Positions 1 to 8,418 of a stretch of DNA of 64,000 nucleotides are shown in pieces. The DNA comes from Brevibacillus_H ginsengisoli. GTDB lineage: Bacteria; Bacillota; Bacilli; Brevibacillales; Brevibacillaceae. A program made the translations under genes and the position numbers. The notes beneath the pieces were generated by a model. It worked only from the letters and a program-made list of their open reading frames with translations. It did no database searches and was not told the origin of the DNA. Location of the stretch: contig NZ_JBNJQR010000003.1 in the NCBI RefSeq assembly GCF_050113715.1, positions 62,001 to 126,000 on the forward strand. Reading direction: 5' to 3'. Position 1 is the first letter of the stretch. Each line of letters begins with the position of its first letter.

Positions 1-623
1 ACATGAATATTCTGCGGAAGCGTTCCACTCACCATGCGATGTTTATCGGGCAAGCGACCGCCACACACCCATTGAATCATCATGCCGATGGAGTAGAAAT
101 CACAGACACGAGTCATTTCATGTTTCCGAGAATAGCTGGAAAACAAAATGTACGGAAAATCGTCCAGTAAATTATTCACAAACGGATAGGCGGAAGGATA
201 AGGCTGGACATCTAGGATTACCGTATGATTCTGCGGGTGAAAATAGATCAGCTCGGGTGACAGAAAACCCATAAAAAACTGGTTCTTATGTAACTTGGCA
301 AGCGCATCTGTTAGGGAGATAATGATTTTGATCTTAGCCAAATTATCCAGTTCTACATTATTTATGTAAGAAAGCGGAAGATATTTTTCTGGAACTGGTG
401 GTAAAGATGCATACAGATTATCCCCGTCAACAGACCATTCGATCAATTGTCGAAAGTTTTCTCCAGAGGCCACTTGCTGCCACTTATTCAGCCGATCAAT
501 CATCAAACTTTGATGGAAATACTTCCATGTTTTCTTATGAAAATGAATTCTCGTGCCAAAAGCATGGTGCGTCAAGGTCATACAACGTTGGGATGGTGGT
601 TGATGAGTTGAATCATGTTCCAT
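1..623 (-). CDS. Protein-kinase-fold protein, N-terminal part; 3' end beyond window
   Basis: The minus-strand frame is open from an ATG at 623 to the window edge (207 residues, C terminus missing). A TGGAG ribosome site lies about 7 bases before the ATG. The translation looks like a eukaryotic-type kinase lobe. MGFLSPELI (residues 118-126) sits where active kinases have HRDLKPENI, ILDVQPYP (136-143) follows where the DFG region is expected, and CDFYSIGMM (174-182) matches the D-x-Y-S-x-G helix. The catalytic Asp, Lys and Asn of the HRDLKPEN block are replaced by Phe, Ser and Leu, so this domain is probably a pseudokinase. Such domains often open very long signalling proteins (kinase, AAA ATPase, GAF, histidine kinase), but the rest is out of view. 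The kinase fold is an inference from motifs only. Confidence 0.6.
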   Translation of the reverse strand, partial: MEHDSTHQPPSQRCMTLTHHAFGTRIHFHKKTWKYFHQSLMIDRLNKWQQVASGENFRQLIEWSVDGDNLYASLPPVPEKYLPLSYINNVELDNLAKIKIIISLTDALAKLHKNQFFMGFLSPELIYFHPQNHTVILDVQPYPSAYPFVNNLLDDFPYILFSSYSRKHEMTRVCDFYSIGMMIQWVCGGRLPDKHRMVSGTLPQNIH

Positions 624-850
624 GACGTCACTCCATTTTCCAGAATTATTTGCAAACATCAGTTACTTTCAGATAATATATTTTATACTGAATTTTACTA
701 ATAGAAAAGGTTATATCGCTGTATTATAAATCACAAGCCGTGTCAAGATTTCGGAGGTTTTGTCGAAAGACTTCCTTTTCAGGGGAATTCAGTGTTAAAT
801 AATGAGGACACTACATAATTAGAGATAAGTAGGAGAGGCTGGTGTAGGTC

Positions 851-1147
851 GTGAGTGAAAACGGAATCCTGTTGGGGAAACGTCATTTCCTTTATTGTAA
901 AGACAAAACAATTAATGTGGAAGGCTGGATCTTCTATCTAACACCCGGCTATAAAGTCATTGCTGGCGGATCCTCTCAACCTGGTGAAACGATGATTAGT
1001 CTTTATAAGGAAAATGAGAAAATCGCTCAGCTATCATTAACTCATAAAAATTCAGAGTCTAATTTGATGATTCAAGCCGTATCCAGTGACATTTCGCTTG
1101 AAGTGTCTTCTTTGCTCCAAACCGTTACACTTTCCGAAAAAAACTAG
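851..1147 (+). CDS. Small hypothetical protein (98 aa)
   Basis: An open frame from a GTG at 851 encodes a 98-residue protein that I do not recognise. It has no signal peptide or membrane segment. An AGGAG lies about 15 bases upstream, which is a poor distance, so the start is uncertain. A terminator follows directly, which makes this a single-gene unit diverging from the kinase-like gene. The 227 bases between the two genes are AT-rich and should hold both promoters, but I could not assign one with confidence. Confidence 0.5.
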   Translation: MSENGILLGKRHFLYCKDKTINVEGWIFYLTPGYKVIAGGSSQPGETMISLYKENEKIAQLSLTHKNSESNLMIQAVSSDISLEVSSLLQTVTLSEKN

Positions 1148-1155
1148 AGGTTCGT

Positions 1156-1194
1156 CCACCGGTTGTTTCTTGTGCCTGGTGGCTTATTTTTTTT
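1156..1194 (+). terminator. Intrinsic terminator
   Basis: CCACC (1156-1160) pairs with GGTGG (1178-1182), followed by a run of T. It closes the small gene ending at 1147. Confidence 0.65.
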
Positions 1195-1247
1195 ACTGAA
1201 GTTTGTGATAATAGGTGCATAGTTACCACTGGAGGAGACAAGACACA

Positions 1248-2093
1248 ATGGATCAATTGAAAATAGGAGATTTTCATTTATTCTGGCTGCAAGGCGGTCT
1301 AACACAACTGGATGGAGGCGCCATGTTCGGGGTAGTTCCCAAGGCTCTCTGGAGCAAGCGATATCCGAGCAATGAATTCAATCAAATACCTCTTCGGGCT
1401 GATCCGGTCTTGATCCAGACACAAGGGAAGAATCTCTTGATCGAATCGGGAATTGGGAAGAACCGACTGAATGAGAAGCAGAAGCGCAACTACGGATTGG
1501 CGGAGGAAGCGAGAATTGAAGACTCGCTGAATGAACTGGGACTTACGACACGGGATATTGATAAGGTACTGATGACACATATGCATTATGACCATGCCAA
1601 CGGACTCGTTTCAAGGAATGGAGAAGAATTGTATTCGACTTTTCCTAATGCCGCAATCTATGTGCAAGAGTTGGAATGGGAAGAGATGCAAAGTCCCAAT
1701 ATTCGTTCGCGCAACACGTATTGGGAAGAGAATTGGAAGCCAATCCAGTCTCAAGTCATCACATTCGGTGAAAACTTAGAGGTTCTGCCTGGTATTACGA
1801 TGCACCATACTGGCGGACACAGCTATGGACATGCCATCGTTCAACTGGAAAGTCAAGGGGAGAAGCTTCTTCATCTGGCTGATATACTGCCAACACACGC
1901 CCATCAGAATTCACTCTGGGTGATGGCTTACGACGACTATCCGATGACTTCGATATTTGCCAAGGAAAAGTGGATCAAGGAAGGAATTCGAGATCATGCG
2001 TGGTTCAGTTTCTATCACGATGCCATTTACCGCGCAGTGAAGTGGAACGAGCAGAACGAGCTGATCGAGAAGCTTGAACGGTCAGCAGAATAG
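1248..2093 (+). CDS. ytnP: YtnP-like metallo-beta-lactamase-fold hydrolase (quorum-quenching lactonase family)
   Basis: A cytoplasmic metallo-beta-lactamase-fold hydrolase of 281 residues. It carries the metal-binding motif THMHYDHANGL (about residues 105-115), later HHTGGHSYGH, and an Asp in LADILP. The N terminus (MDQLKIGDFHLFWLQGG, then LDGGAMFGVVPKALWSK) matches what I know of Bacillus YtnP, which opens acyl-homoserine-lactone rings. The start is set at ATG 1248 because GGAGGAG sits 8 bases upstream; the frame stays open to a GTG at 1215 without such support. The natural substrate cannot be read from the sequence. Confidence 0.85.
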   Translation: MDQLKIGDFHLFWLQGGLTQLDGGAMFGVVPKALWSKRYPSNEFNQIPLRADPVLIQTQGKNLLIESGIGKNRLNEKQKRNYGLAEEARIEDSLNELGLTTRDIDKVLMTHMHYDHANGLVSRNGEELYSTFPNAAIYVQELEWEEMQSPNIRSRNTYWEENWKPIQSQVITFGENLEVLPGITMHHTGGHSYGHAIVQLESQGEKLLHLADILPTHAHQNSLWVMAYDDYPMTSIFAKEKWIKEGIRDHAWFSFYHDAIYRAVKWNEQNELIEKLERSAE

Positions 2094-2136
2094 TTAACAA
2101 AAAATAATTTCTTGTTAAAAAAATCTAAATAATGAA

Positions 2137-2165
2137 TTGACGAACCTAATCTCGCTCTCTACAAT
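2137..2165 (+). promoter_or_regulatory. Sigma-A-type promoter for the MFS gene
   Basis: TTGACG (2137-2142), a 17-base spacer and TACAAT (2160-2165) give a near-consensus housekeeping promoter. The transcript would start about 60 bases before the TTG start at 2231. Confidence 0.7.
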
Positions 2166-2230
2166 AAGGAAAAATCCGAGAAACTGTACTGTTGACCTTC
2201 TTGAACAGACAGTTTGAAGGGGTGGAGAGC

Positions 2231-3472
2231 TTGGGTAGGGTTCGTCATTTTTTACAGGAGTTTCATCCCATCATTCATTCGCTTTTGATCGGGACTGTTT
2301 TAGTCAGGGCGGCTGGATCCATGAGTATGCCATTTCTGGTGATATATTTATCAAAAACAACCAGTATGGATTTGCCAACCATTGGGCTGATTGTTGGCGC
2401 GGGTCCGCTCGCTGGAACGATTGGAGGCTTTGTCGGGGGGACGTTGTCCGAAATCATTGGGCGCAGGCGTGTGATGATGATGGCGCTGTACGTCTGGACG
2501 TTTGTATTTTTGGGCTTTGCGTTTGGGAGCGGTACGCTGTTCTTCCTTCTGCTCAGCATTTTAAGCGGGCTGTGCCGATCGTTTTACGAGCCGGTTTCAC
2601 AGGCTTTGATGGCGGATTTGACGACGCCGGACAGACGGTTTCGGGTATTCTCGCTGCGCTACACCGCCATCAACGTTGGGGTTGCGGTGGGGCCGATCAT
2701 TGGTGCTTTGCTGGCTGTAAAGGGAAGCGCATTACCATTCGTGGTCACAGCCATTATTTATCTGATCTATGTCATCAGCTTGCAGGTTCTCTTAAATCGC
2801 TTCGGGATCAAGCAGATTGAGGGACAGAAGAAAGAACAAATTACCTTTCGAGGAGCTTGGGATGTCGTGGTCAAGGATTCCGCTTTCCGTCTCTTTATCG
2901 TGGGAGGTATTCTGGGGGCGATCGGCTATTCGCAAATGACCGGAAGTCTCTCCAAATTCCTGGAGATGTCAATGGCGGATGGGGTCAAACTGTTCTCCAT
3001 CCTGATGAGTGTCAACGCGATCGTGGTCGTCGTTATGCAGATTCCCTTTACTCGCTGGGGTGAAAAAAGAACTCCCCTCCAAAGCATCTTGGTGGGGAAT
3101 ATCATGTACGCCATCGGGGATATCGGATTTGCTTACGCCAATAACTGGACATATTTTATCGTATCGATGGCGTTCTTTACTTTCGGTGAAATCCTGACCT
3201 TTACCGCATCAGACGTGTTTATTGATCGACTGGCGCCAACCAAAATGCGCGGCACCTATTACGGGGCCAAGAGCTTCAGCAACCTGGGGCATTTTATCGG
3301 GCCATGGATTGGCGGGATTATACTCACTTCCTATGGCGGTTCTCCGCTGTTTCTGCTGGTTGCTGTTATCTCCCTTAGCAGCACGTTATTCTACTGGTGG
3401 GGACAACAACAGTATCAGCGAAGCACAGGCAAACAGATGGAGGCGCTTAAGCCAGAGCAATCAGCCGGTTGA
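2231..3472 (+). CDS. Major facilitator superfamily transporter
   Basis: A polytopic membrane protein of 413 residues with about 12 hydrophobic segments in two halves, typical of MFS drug/sugar exporters. The loop between segments 2 and 3 holds the MFS signature in the form GGTLSEIIGRRRVMM. The best start is TTG 2231, with AAGGGG 8 bases upstream; a longer frame begins at 2192 without a ribosome site. It has its own promoter and meets the esterase gene tail to tail with no gap (stop at 3472, opposite stop at 3473). The substrate is unknown; multidrug efflux is the default guess. Confidence 0.8.
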   Translation: MGRVRHFLQEFHPIIHSLLIGTVLVRAAGSMSMPFLVIYLSKTTSMDLPTIGLIVGAGPLAGTIGGFVGGTLSEIIGRRRVMMMALYVWTFVFLGFAFGSGTLFFLLLSILSGLCRSFYEPVSQALMADLTTPDRRFRVFSLRYTAINVGVAVGPIIGALLAVKGSALPFVVTAIIYLIYVISLQVLLNRFGIKQIEGQKKEQITFRGAWDVVVKDSAFRLFIVGGILGAIGYSQMTGSLSKFLEMSMADGVKLFSILMSVNAIVVVVMQIPFTRWGEKRTPLQSILVGNIMYAIGDIGFAYANNWTYFIVSMAFFTFGEILTFTASDVFIDRLAPTKMRGTYYGAKSFSNLGHFIGPWIGGIILTSYGGSPLFLLVAVISLSSTLFYWWGQQQYQRSTGKQMEALKPEQSAG

Positions 3473-4291
3473 TTACTGCAATGCGCGCAGGATTCGTTCA
3501 GCGATACGAGCGTAGCCATCACTGTTGGGATGAAAATGGTCGGTATAAAGATACTGGCGCTCCTTCTGGTAAAACAAATCATAGGTAGGAACGACCAGCA
3601 CGTGATTATAGTTTGCGGCGATCTGACTGGCTTCGTAATTCCAGGCGATGACCGGACCCGCTGTATCTGCGGCAGCTTCTGTATCACCAAACGGATTATA
3701 CAGCCCAATGTAGATAATGGTCGCGTTAGGATTGTATTGGTGAAGCTTTTGGAGGATCTGTGTGTAGTTCTTACGTAGAGCAAGGGTAGCTTGCTCTATT
3801 TTCTTTTTGTCCAGCTGTTGCAGGGTGTCGCTTGACTGGAACAAATCATTGCCGCCAATCGTGAAGGTGATGATATTGGCTTGGGCTAGGAGCTTCTGGA
3901 CTTGTGATTGATTGAGTTGGTCAAGGAGTCCAGCTGATTTCAATCCGTTAATCCCAAGGTTCGTCAGTGTAATCGGCTGTTTTTTCTCTTTTTCCAGCGA
4001 CTGGCGCAGTCGACCTATATATCCTAATCCATCGGCGTCTCCAGTCCCTCTGGTCAGTGAATCGCCGAGTGAAACGATGTTAAGCGTTCCTGTGGGAAGC
4101 GGAGCGGGCTTGGCCGAGGGATTCGTGTTTCCGCTCTCGGGAAGCTGGGGTTTGGCTGGGGCCAGGGTCTCTGGATGAAGCGAGAGACCAAAACCTGTAA
4201 GCAGGATCAGAAAAGATAGCAAGGCGAGAATACCTACACTTCGCCATAACAGGTGACTTCGATTGACTCGTTTTCCTTGGGGGGGGCGCAC
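3473..4291 (-). CDS. Secreted or membrane-anchored GDSL/SGNH-family lipase or esterase
   Basis: A 272-residue SGNH hydrolase. After a basic start, an uncleaved-looking hydrophobic segment (about residues 14-34) and a Pro-rich linker lead into the catalytic domain. Block I is SLGDSLTRGTG (Ser nucleophile), block III is TIGGNDLF and block V is YTDHFHPNSDGY (Asp/His). This resembles Bacillus YpmR-type lipases and should act outside the membrane. The GTG start at 4291 is well supported by AAAGGAGG 8 bases upstream. The substrate is not evident; acyl esters of lipid or cell wall are typical of the family. Confidence 0.8.
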   Translation of the reverse strand: MRPPQGKRVNRSHLLWRSVGILALLSFLILLTGFGLSLHPETLAPAKPQLPESGNTNPSAKPAPLPTGTLNIVSLGDSLTRGTGDADGLGYIGRLRQSLEKEKKQPITLTNLGINGLKSAGLLDQLNQSQVQKLLAQANIITFTIGGNDLFQSSDTLQQLDKKKIEQATLALRKNYTQILQKLHQYNPNATIIYIGLYNPFGDTEAAADTAGPVIAWNYEASQIAANYNHVLVVPTYDLFYQKERQYLYTDHFHPNSDGYARIAERILRALQ

Positions 4292-4389
4292 GGAAGTGTC
4301 CTCCTTTTTCGTTTTTATATGAGTGCATGTTATACTAAAATCACTTTGGAAACAACTGTCTTAAAGATTAGGCGAGAAGGTGAGCAGGT

Positions 4390-5322
4390 ATGTCGGAAGT
4401 GGTTTTATCCGTTTCTCACTTACAAAAGACGATCGGCAAGCGAAAGATCATTCAGGATATCTCATTCGATATGATCGCGGGAGAAGTGTTTGGATTTCTT
4501 GGACCGAACGGAGCCGGTAAGACAACGACCATCCGCATGTTGGTTGGATTAGCCAGCGCAGATGCGGGAGAGGTATTGATTGGCGGCTACTCCCTCACCG
4601 AACAGTTTCCTAAAGCGATCTCTCAGGTGGGGTGCATCGTGGAGAACCCGGAGCTGTATAAATTTCTGACCGGAAGAGAGAATCTGGAGCTTTTGGCCCG
4701 AATGAGCAGCAAAGTATCGCTTGAGAGGATTGAAGAATTGATTGATTTTGTTGATTTGCGGGAAGCGATTGATGACAAGGTCAAGACATACTCGCTGGGT
4801 ATGCGCCAGCGATTGGGAATTGCGCAGGCACTCTTACATAAGCCCAAAGTATTGATTCTCGATGAGCCGACGAACGGACTTGATCCTGCCGGGATTCGCG
4901 AACTTCGCCAATTTATCCGCAAGCTGGCCGTAGAAGAAGGACTGGCGGTGTTCATTAGCAGCCACTTGCTAAGCGAGATTGAGATGATGTGTGATCGGGT
5001 GGCGATTATTAACAAAGGCAGGGTCATCTCTGTAGGATTGGTTCAGACCTTGATGGAACAGTTTGCGGATCAGGTGGAATGGGAATTCGAACTGGATCAG
5101 CTAGAAGCGGGACAAACCGCGCTGCAAGAGCTTCCTTTTGTGACTGAGACGTGGATTACGCGGGAGCAGACGGTGAAGTGTCGGATGGATCGAGAGCAAA
5201 TCGCCAAGGCAAATGAGAAGCTTGTGGCAACAGGTATCCCTCCCAAAGGCATCGGCTCCAAGACGGTTACGCTGGAAGACCTCTTCTTATCCTTGACGGG
5301 AGGTGATTCACATGGGCGGTAG
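4390..5322 (+). CDS. ABC transporter ATP-binding protein, BcrA-type
   Basis: The ATPase subunit (310 residues) of an ABC-2 type exporter. It carries Walker A GPNGAGKT (about residues 38-45), the signature YSLGMRQRLGIAQ and Walker B VLILDEPTNGLDP. The roughly 90-residue C-terminal extension is usual for BcrA/CcmA-like exporters of peptide antibiotics. AGAAGGTGA precedes the ATG at a good distance. The stop overlaps the start of the permease gene, so the two are translationally coupled. A role in antimicrobial-peptide efflux is an inference from the family; no two-component system lies beside it. Confidence 0.85.
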   Translation: MSEVVLSVSHLQKTIGKRKIIQDISFDMIAGEVFGFLGPNGAGKTTTIRMLVGLASADAGEVLIGGYSLTEQFPKAISQVGCIVENPELYKFLTGRENLELLARMSSKVSLERIEELIDFVDLREAIDDKVKTYSLGMRQRLGIAQALLHKPKVLILDEPTNGLDPAGIRELRQFIRKLAVEEGLAVFISSHLLSEIEMMCDRVAIINKGRVISVGLVQTLMEQFADQVEWEFELDQLEAGQTALQELPFVTETWITREQTVKCRMDREQIAKANEKLVATGIPPKGIGSKTVTLEDLFLSLTGGDSHGR

Positions 5323-6307
5323 AATGATTGATTTAATCCATAATGAAACCTTGAAGCTGTTGAAACGTCGCCGCTTTCTGGTGGTGATTCTCATCCTGGC
5401 GATCATTATCCCGATTTTCACCTATGCGCAGTACAAATCGGTCCTGACCGCACAGGAGCGGATGGGGACCTCGGATTGGCGTCCCTTGCTCCAGCAGAAA
5501 ATCGTTGATATGACGAATCGCTTGTCCTCCAGTCGGCTTCCAGAAGAATGGCGGCAATGGATCAAAATCAATATTCAGCAACAACAATACTACCTCGATC
5601 ACGATATTAACCCAGATGCGCCGGGAGGACCTACATTCTCGCGCGAATTCATGGATCAGGCAGTCGCGCTTTTCTTGCCCATGACCATTGTGGTTTTGGC
5701 GGTCGACTTGATCTCGGCGGAGCATAGTGAAGGGACAATCAAACTATTGCTCACCAGACCAGTCCGACGGTGGAAGATTCTCACCAGTAAGTTTCTGACG
5801 CTGATTCTCTTCACCTCGTTAACGGTCATCCTGGCGCTCGTCATGTCGTATCTCATCTCTGGAGTGGTATTCGGCTATCGCGGTTGGGATATGCCTGTCT
5901 TGACCGGGTTTAGGGTCGTGGGCGGGCAGTTGGATACTTCTCATGTCTTCATGCTCCCACAGTGGCAATATCTGCTGTTGCAATACGGGCTTGGCTGGTA
6001 TGTCTGTCTCGTGGTTGGCACGATTACCTTTATGGTCTCGGTATTGGTGCGCAGCGCGGCAGCTGGGATGGGGATTATGATGGCCGCGTTGATCAGCGGA
6101 ACGATTCTTACCCAGATGGCTTCCTCGTGGGAGCAAGCCAAATACCTCTTCATCGTCAACCTGCAAATCACTGATTATCTGGCGGGTTCACTGCCTCCGA
6201 TCAAAGGAATGACCCTTCCGTTCTCGCTTACCGTGCTTACGGTATGGGGGGTAGCCGGTTTGATCGTGGCCTATGGAATGTTTGTAAAGCGGGACGTGAC
6301 GACTTAG
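5312..6307 (+). CDS. ABC-2 type permease, BcrB-like
   Basis: The membrane subunit (331 residues) partnering the upstream ATPase. It has an N-terminal hydrophobic helix after MIDLIHNETLKLLKRRR, a large external loop and then about five further hydrophobic segments, the ABC-2 permease layout. The start is ATG 5312 with GGGAGG 8 bases upstream, which lies within the end of the ATPase gene (overlap 11 bases). A frame start at 5303 has no separate ribosome site. The substrate is unknown. Confidence 0.82.
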   Translation: MGGRMIDLIHNETLKLLKRRRFLVVILILAIIIPIFTYAQYKSVLTAQERMGTSDWRPLLQQKIVDMTNRLSSSRLPEEWRQWIKINIQQQQYYLDHDINPDAPGGPTFSREFMDQAVALFLPMTIVVLAVDLISAEHSEGTIKLLLTRPVRRWKILTSKFLTLILFTSLTVILALVMSYLISGVVFGYRGWDMPVLTGFRVVGGQLDTSHVFMLPQWQYLLLQYGLGWYVCLVVGTITFMVSVLVRSAAAGMGIMMAALISGTILTQMASSWEQAKYLFIVNLQITDYLAGSLPPIKGMTLPFSLTVLTVWGVAGLIVAYGMFVKRDVTT

Positions 6308-6314
6308 TCCGCGC

Positions 6315-6352
6315 AAAAAAGAAGCTCTTCCTATTCAAAGGGAGAGCTTCTT
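6315..6352 (-). terminator. Intrinsic terminator, mainly for the anti-sigma gene
   Basis: AAGAAGCTCT and AGAGCTTCTT form the stem. Read on the minus strand it ends in a T6 run, closing the sigma/anti-sigma operon. On the plus strand it also follows the ABC permease but has a poor T tail. Confidence 0.7.
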
Positions 6353-6364
6353 AGCGTTTGCGGA

Positions 6365-7783
6365 TCACTTCTTCCATTTCGTACTCTTCGCCATCTCAAT
6401 CAGACGATCAAGTGTACCGCTATGAGCAGAAAGGATGACGTAGAGATGTTGATTGTTTGAATCGTTGATGAAGTGAACAGCATGCTCATTGGCTGGGCTG
6501 GACGGCGGCAGTTGATAGGTTACACCGATTGCCTGATTGCCGTTCACCGAAAACAATTGGCGGTTGGCGAAAACTCCCGGGATAGAAAGTTGCTTATTTT
6601 CTTCGACAGGCTTTACTTCAACACTGATTTGGTCTGAACCATTCCCATAAACAGCCGTTGTTCCAATGACGTGCTTGCTGGTTTGCGATTCATATTGAAG
6701 GGACAACGAAATGAGTGAAAATCCTTCCGGTAAGCGCTCGAAAGCAGGAATCGGCATATCGGAAGCTTGTACGGCAGTTGGAATATCCGTAAAGGTAGAA
6801 ATCGTGATATCCTTTTGATTTGCCGATGCCGCGGCCAAGGAATAGACGGTCTTAGGCGCAGGAGGTGTTACTTCTTCACCTTGTTGTTGCTGGTCTGGAG
6901 CAGGTGTTGAAGTGTTTGCTGTCGTATCCATATTGCCTTTCGCAGCGTCTTTGGCTACTGCCGACATGGGAACTTTCTCCTCCACTGTTGTCGGGGTTTC
7001 GGGGCGTTTAGCTACTAGCGCATGATCCATTGTGGCATCATTCATCGTTGTATTATTCATCGCAAACCCATTCATTGCTGTCTCATGAGCAGCTCCTTGC
7101 GGCGGAAGTAATGGACCTTTGCGTGAACTCACTTCCGGTTTGATGGGGGTGGTGCTTCTTGGACTCATGGCAATGGCCGTATCCATCGTTGGAGGACTTT
7201 GTTTCGTCGCAGGCTGACTAGAACCCTCCGAAGCTGGAGCAGTCGCAGGATTTTCCTTTTTCGCTGGTTCCTGCTGTACTGGTTGAACCGGTTGGACAGA
7301 TCTTATTGAATTGTTTTCACTAGCTTTCGAAGAAGGAGTATTCGCTAAAGCCGTTACTTGATTATTTTGTGTAACCGATGCCGTACCTTGGGATAAGGCT
7401 AATTTACTCTCGTCTTGGCGAGAAAATTCCTGATAAGAGAGTAAACCGACCACCAATAGAGCGGCTGCAGCACTGCCCCAGGCGGTGAAGGAAGAAAAGA
7501 GACGTCTCGCTTTGGGAAGTGAACTCTTTTGTTGGGTGATTAAATGTTCTGCGGCTGAGTGAGGCGGCAGCCCCCCTTTTCCAGATGAAGCATAGATCGC
7601 CTGCATGATTTTATCCTCTAACTGGGGAGAAGGCTGAGGGAACTCTTTCAAGTACATAACCTCCTCATCGCTTAAACTGTTCGCTTCGATCCAGAGTAGG
7701 CAATCATTACAATTCTCGATGTGGGAGAGAGTGGCATCGTCTGTGCCGATTATCCAATTCTCTCTAAACTCCTGGCAGTTCAT
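6365..7783 (-). CDS. Transmembrane zinc-finger-type anti-sigma factor
   Basis: A 472-residue protein that should hold the adjacent ECF sigma factor at the membrane. The cytoplasmic N terminus has a short HxxxCxxC motif (HIENCNDC, residues 21-28). One transmembrane helix follows at about residues 103-120 (AAAALLVVGLL). Outside it there is a long Ser/Thr/Pro/Met-rich low-complexity stretch, then a folded C-terminal domain of about 150 residues. The gene overlaps the sigma gene by 20 bases, and GGAAGGAGGG lies about 9 bases before its ATG. The long extracytoplasmic part suggests a sensor of an envelope signal; which signal is unknown. Confidence 0.8.
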   Translation of the reverse strand: MNCQEFRENWIIGTDDATLSHIENCNDCLLWIEANSLSDEEVMYLKEFPQPSPQLEDKIMQAIYASSGKGGLPPHSAAEHLITQQKSSLPKARRLFSSFTAWGSAAAALLVVGLLSYQEFSRQDESKLALSQGTASVTQNNQVTALANTPSSKASENNSIRSVQPVQPVQQEPAKKENPATAPASEGSSQPATKQSPPTMDTAIAMSPRSTTPIKPEVSSRKGPLLPPQGAAHETAMNGFAMNNTTMNDATMDHALVAKRPETPTTVEEKVPMSAVAKDAAKGNMDTTANTSTPAPDQQQQGEEVTPPAPKTVYSLAAASANQKDITISTFTDIPTAVQASDMPIPAFERLPEGFSLISLSLQYESQTSKHVIGTTAVYGNGSDQISVEVKPVEENKQLSIPGVFANRQLFSVNGNQAIGVTYQLPPSSPANEHAVHFINDSNNQHLYVILSAHSGTLDRLIEMAKSTKWKK

Positions 7784-8333
7784 GAATGAGCCCTCCTTCC
7801 GATCGTTGTAGTATTTTGGCTAATTCTTGTCGAGCTCGAAGGTACCTGACGCGAGCGGTAGATTCCGCGACGCCTAGCATTGAAGCGATTTTGTCAAACG
7901 GGTATTCGTGTGTGCAACGCAGAACAATGACTTCCTGATAGGAATCTGACAGCTGAGCAAACGCCTCTTGAATCTCACGGCGTTGCTCCTTGTTGAGCAA
8001 GGACTCCTGCGGAGATTCGTCCCGAGATTCAGCGGGAATGTAAGCCAGCTGTTCATCAGAATCGTGATATTTGCGTCTTCTTAGAAAATCAATGGTTCGA
8101 TTGCGAGCCATGGTATGTAACCAGGTGGAGAATTGGCTGTCACCACGATAGGAAGAGAGCTTTTCGTATGCTTTAACAAATACCTCCTGGGTCAAATCCT
8201 CCGCATCCGAATGGTTGTTCACCATTTTATAAATAAAAACGAAGATCATGCGTTGGTATTTTTGGATCAAATCGCGGTATGCTTCAAGATCCCCGTCCAA
8301 GATCTGCTGGATAATTACACTATCCGTTTGCAT
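7764..8333 (-). CDS. ECF-type RNA polymerase sigma factor
   Basis: A 189-residue group IV sigma factor with only regions 2 and 4. Region 2 includes DAEDLTQEVFVKAYEKL and FSTWLHTMARNRTIDFLRRRK. Region 4 has a helix-turn-helix ending in IASMLGVAESTARVRYLRAR. GGGAGG lies about 12 bases upstream of the ATG. Directly upstream is a promoter of ECF type (GAAAC, 16 bases, CGTC), so the pair is probably autoregulated. The downstream anti-sigma gene overlaps it. Confidence 0.9.
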   Translation of the reverse strand: MQTDSVIIQQILDGDLEAYRDLIQKYQRMIFVFIYKMVNNHSDAEDLTQEVFVKAYEKLSSYRGDSQFSTWLHTMARNRTIDFLRRRKYHDSDEQLAYIPAESRDESPQESLLNKEQRREIQEAFAQLSDSYQEVIVLRCTHEYPFDKIASMLGVAESTARVRYLRARQELAKILQRSEGGLIHELPGV

Positions 8334-8364
8334 TGATCTTTCGGCCTCCCTTCCCTATTTATCT

Positions 8365-8390
8365 GACGACTGTTTTGTCTCTATGTTTCA
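8365..8390 (-). promoter_or_regulatory. ECF-type promoter for the sigma/anti-sigma operon
   Basis: On the minus strand TGAAAC (8390-8385) is followed by 16 bases and then CGTC (8368-8365). This matches the GAAAC/CGTC pattern of Bacillus ECF regulons. It lies about 32 bases before the sigma-factor start. Confidence 0.75.
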
Positions 8391-8418
8391 GATTTAATCA
8401 AATTATTTAACTGGAATT

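Noticed and set aside
398..625. Plus-strand open frame of 75 codons
   Set aside because: It is antisense to the kinase-like frame, which has a ribosome site and kinase motifs; the plus frame has neither.
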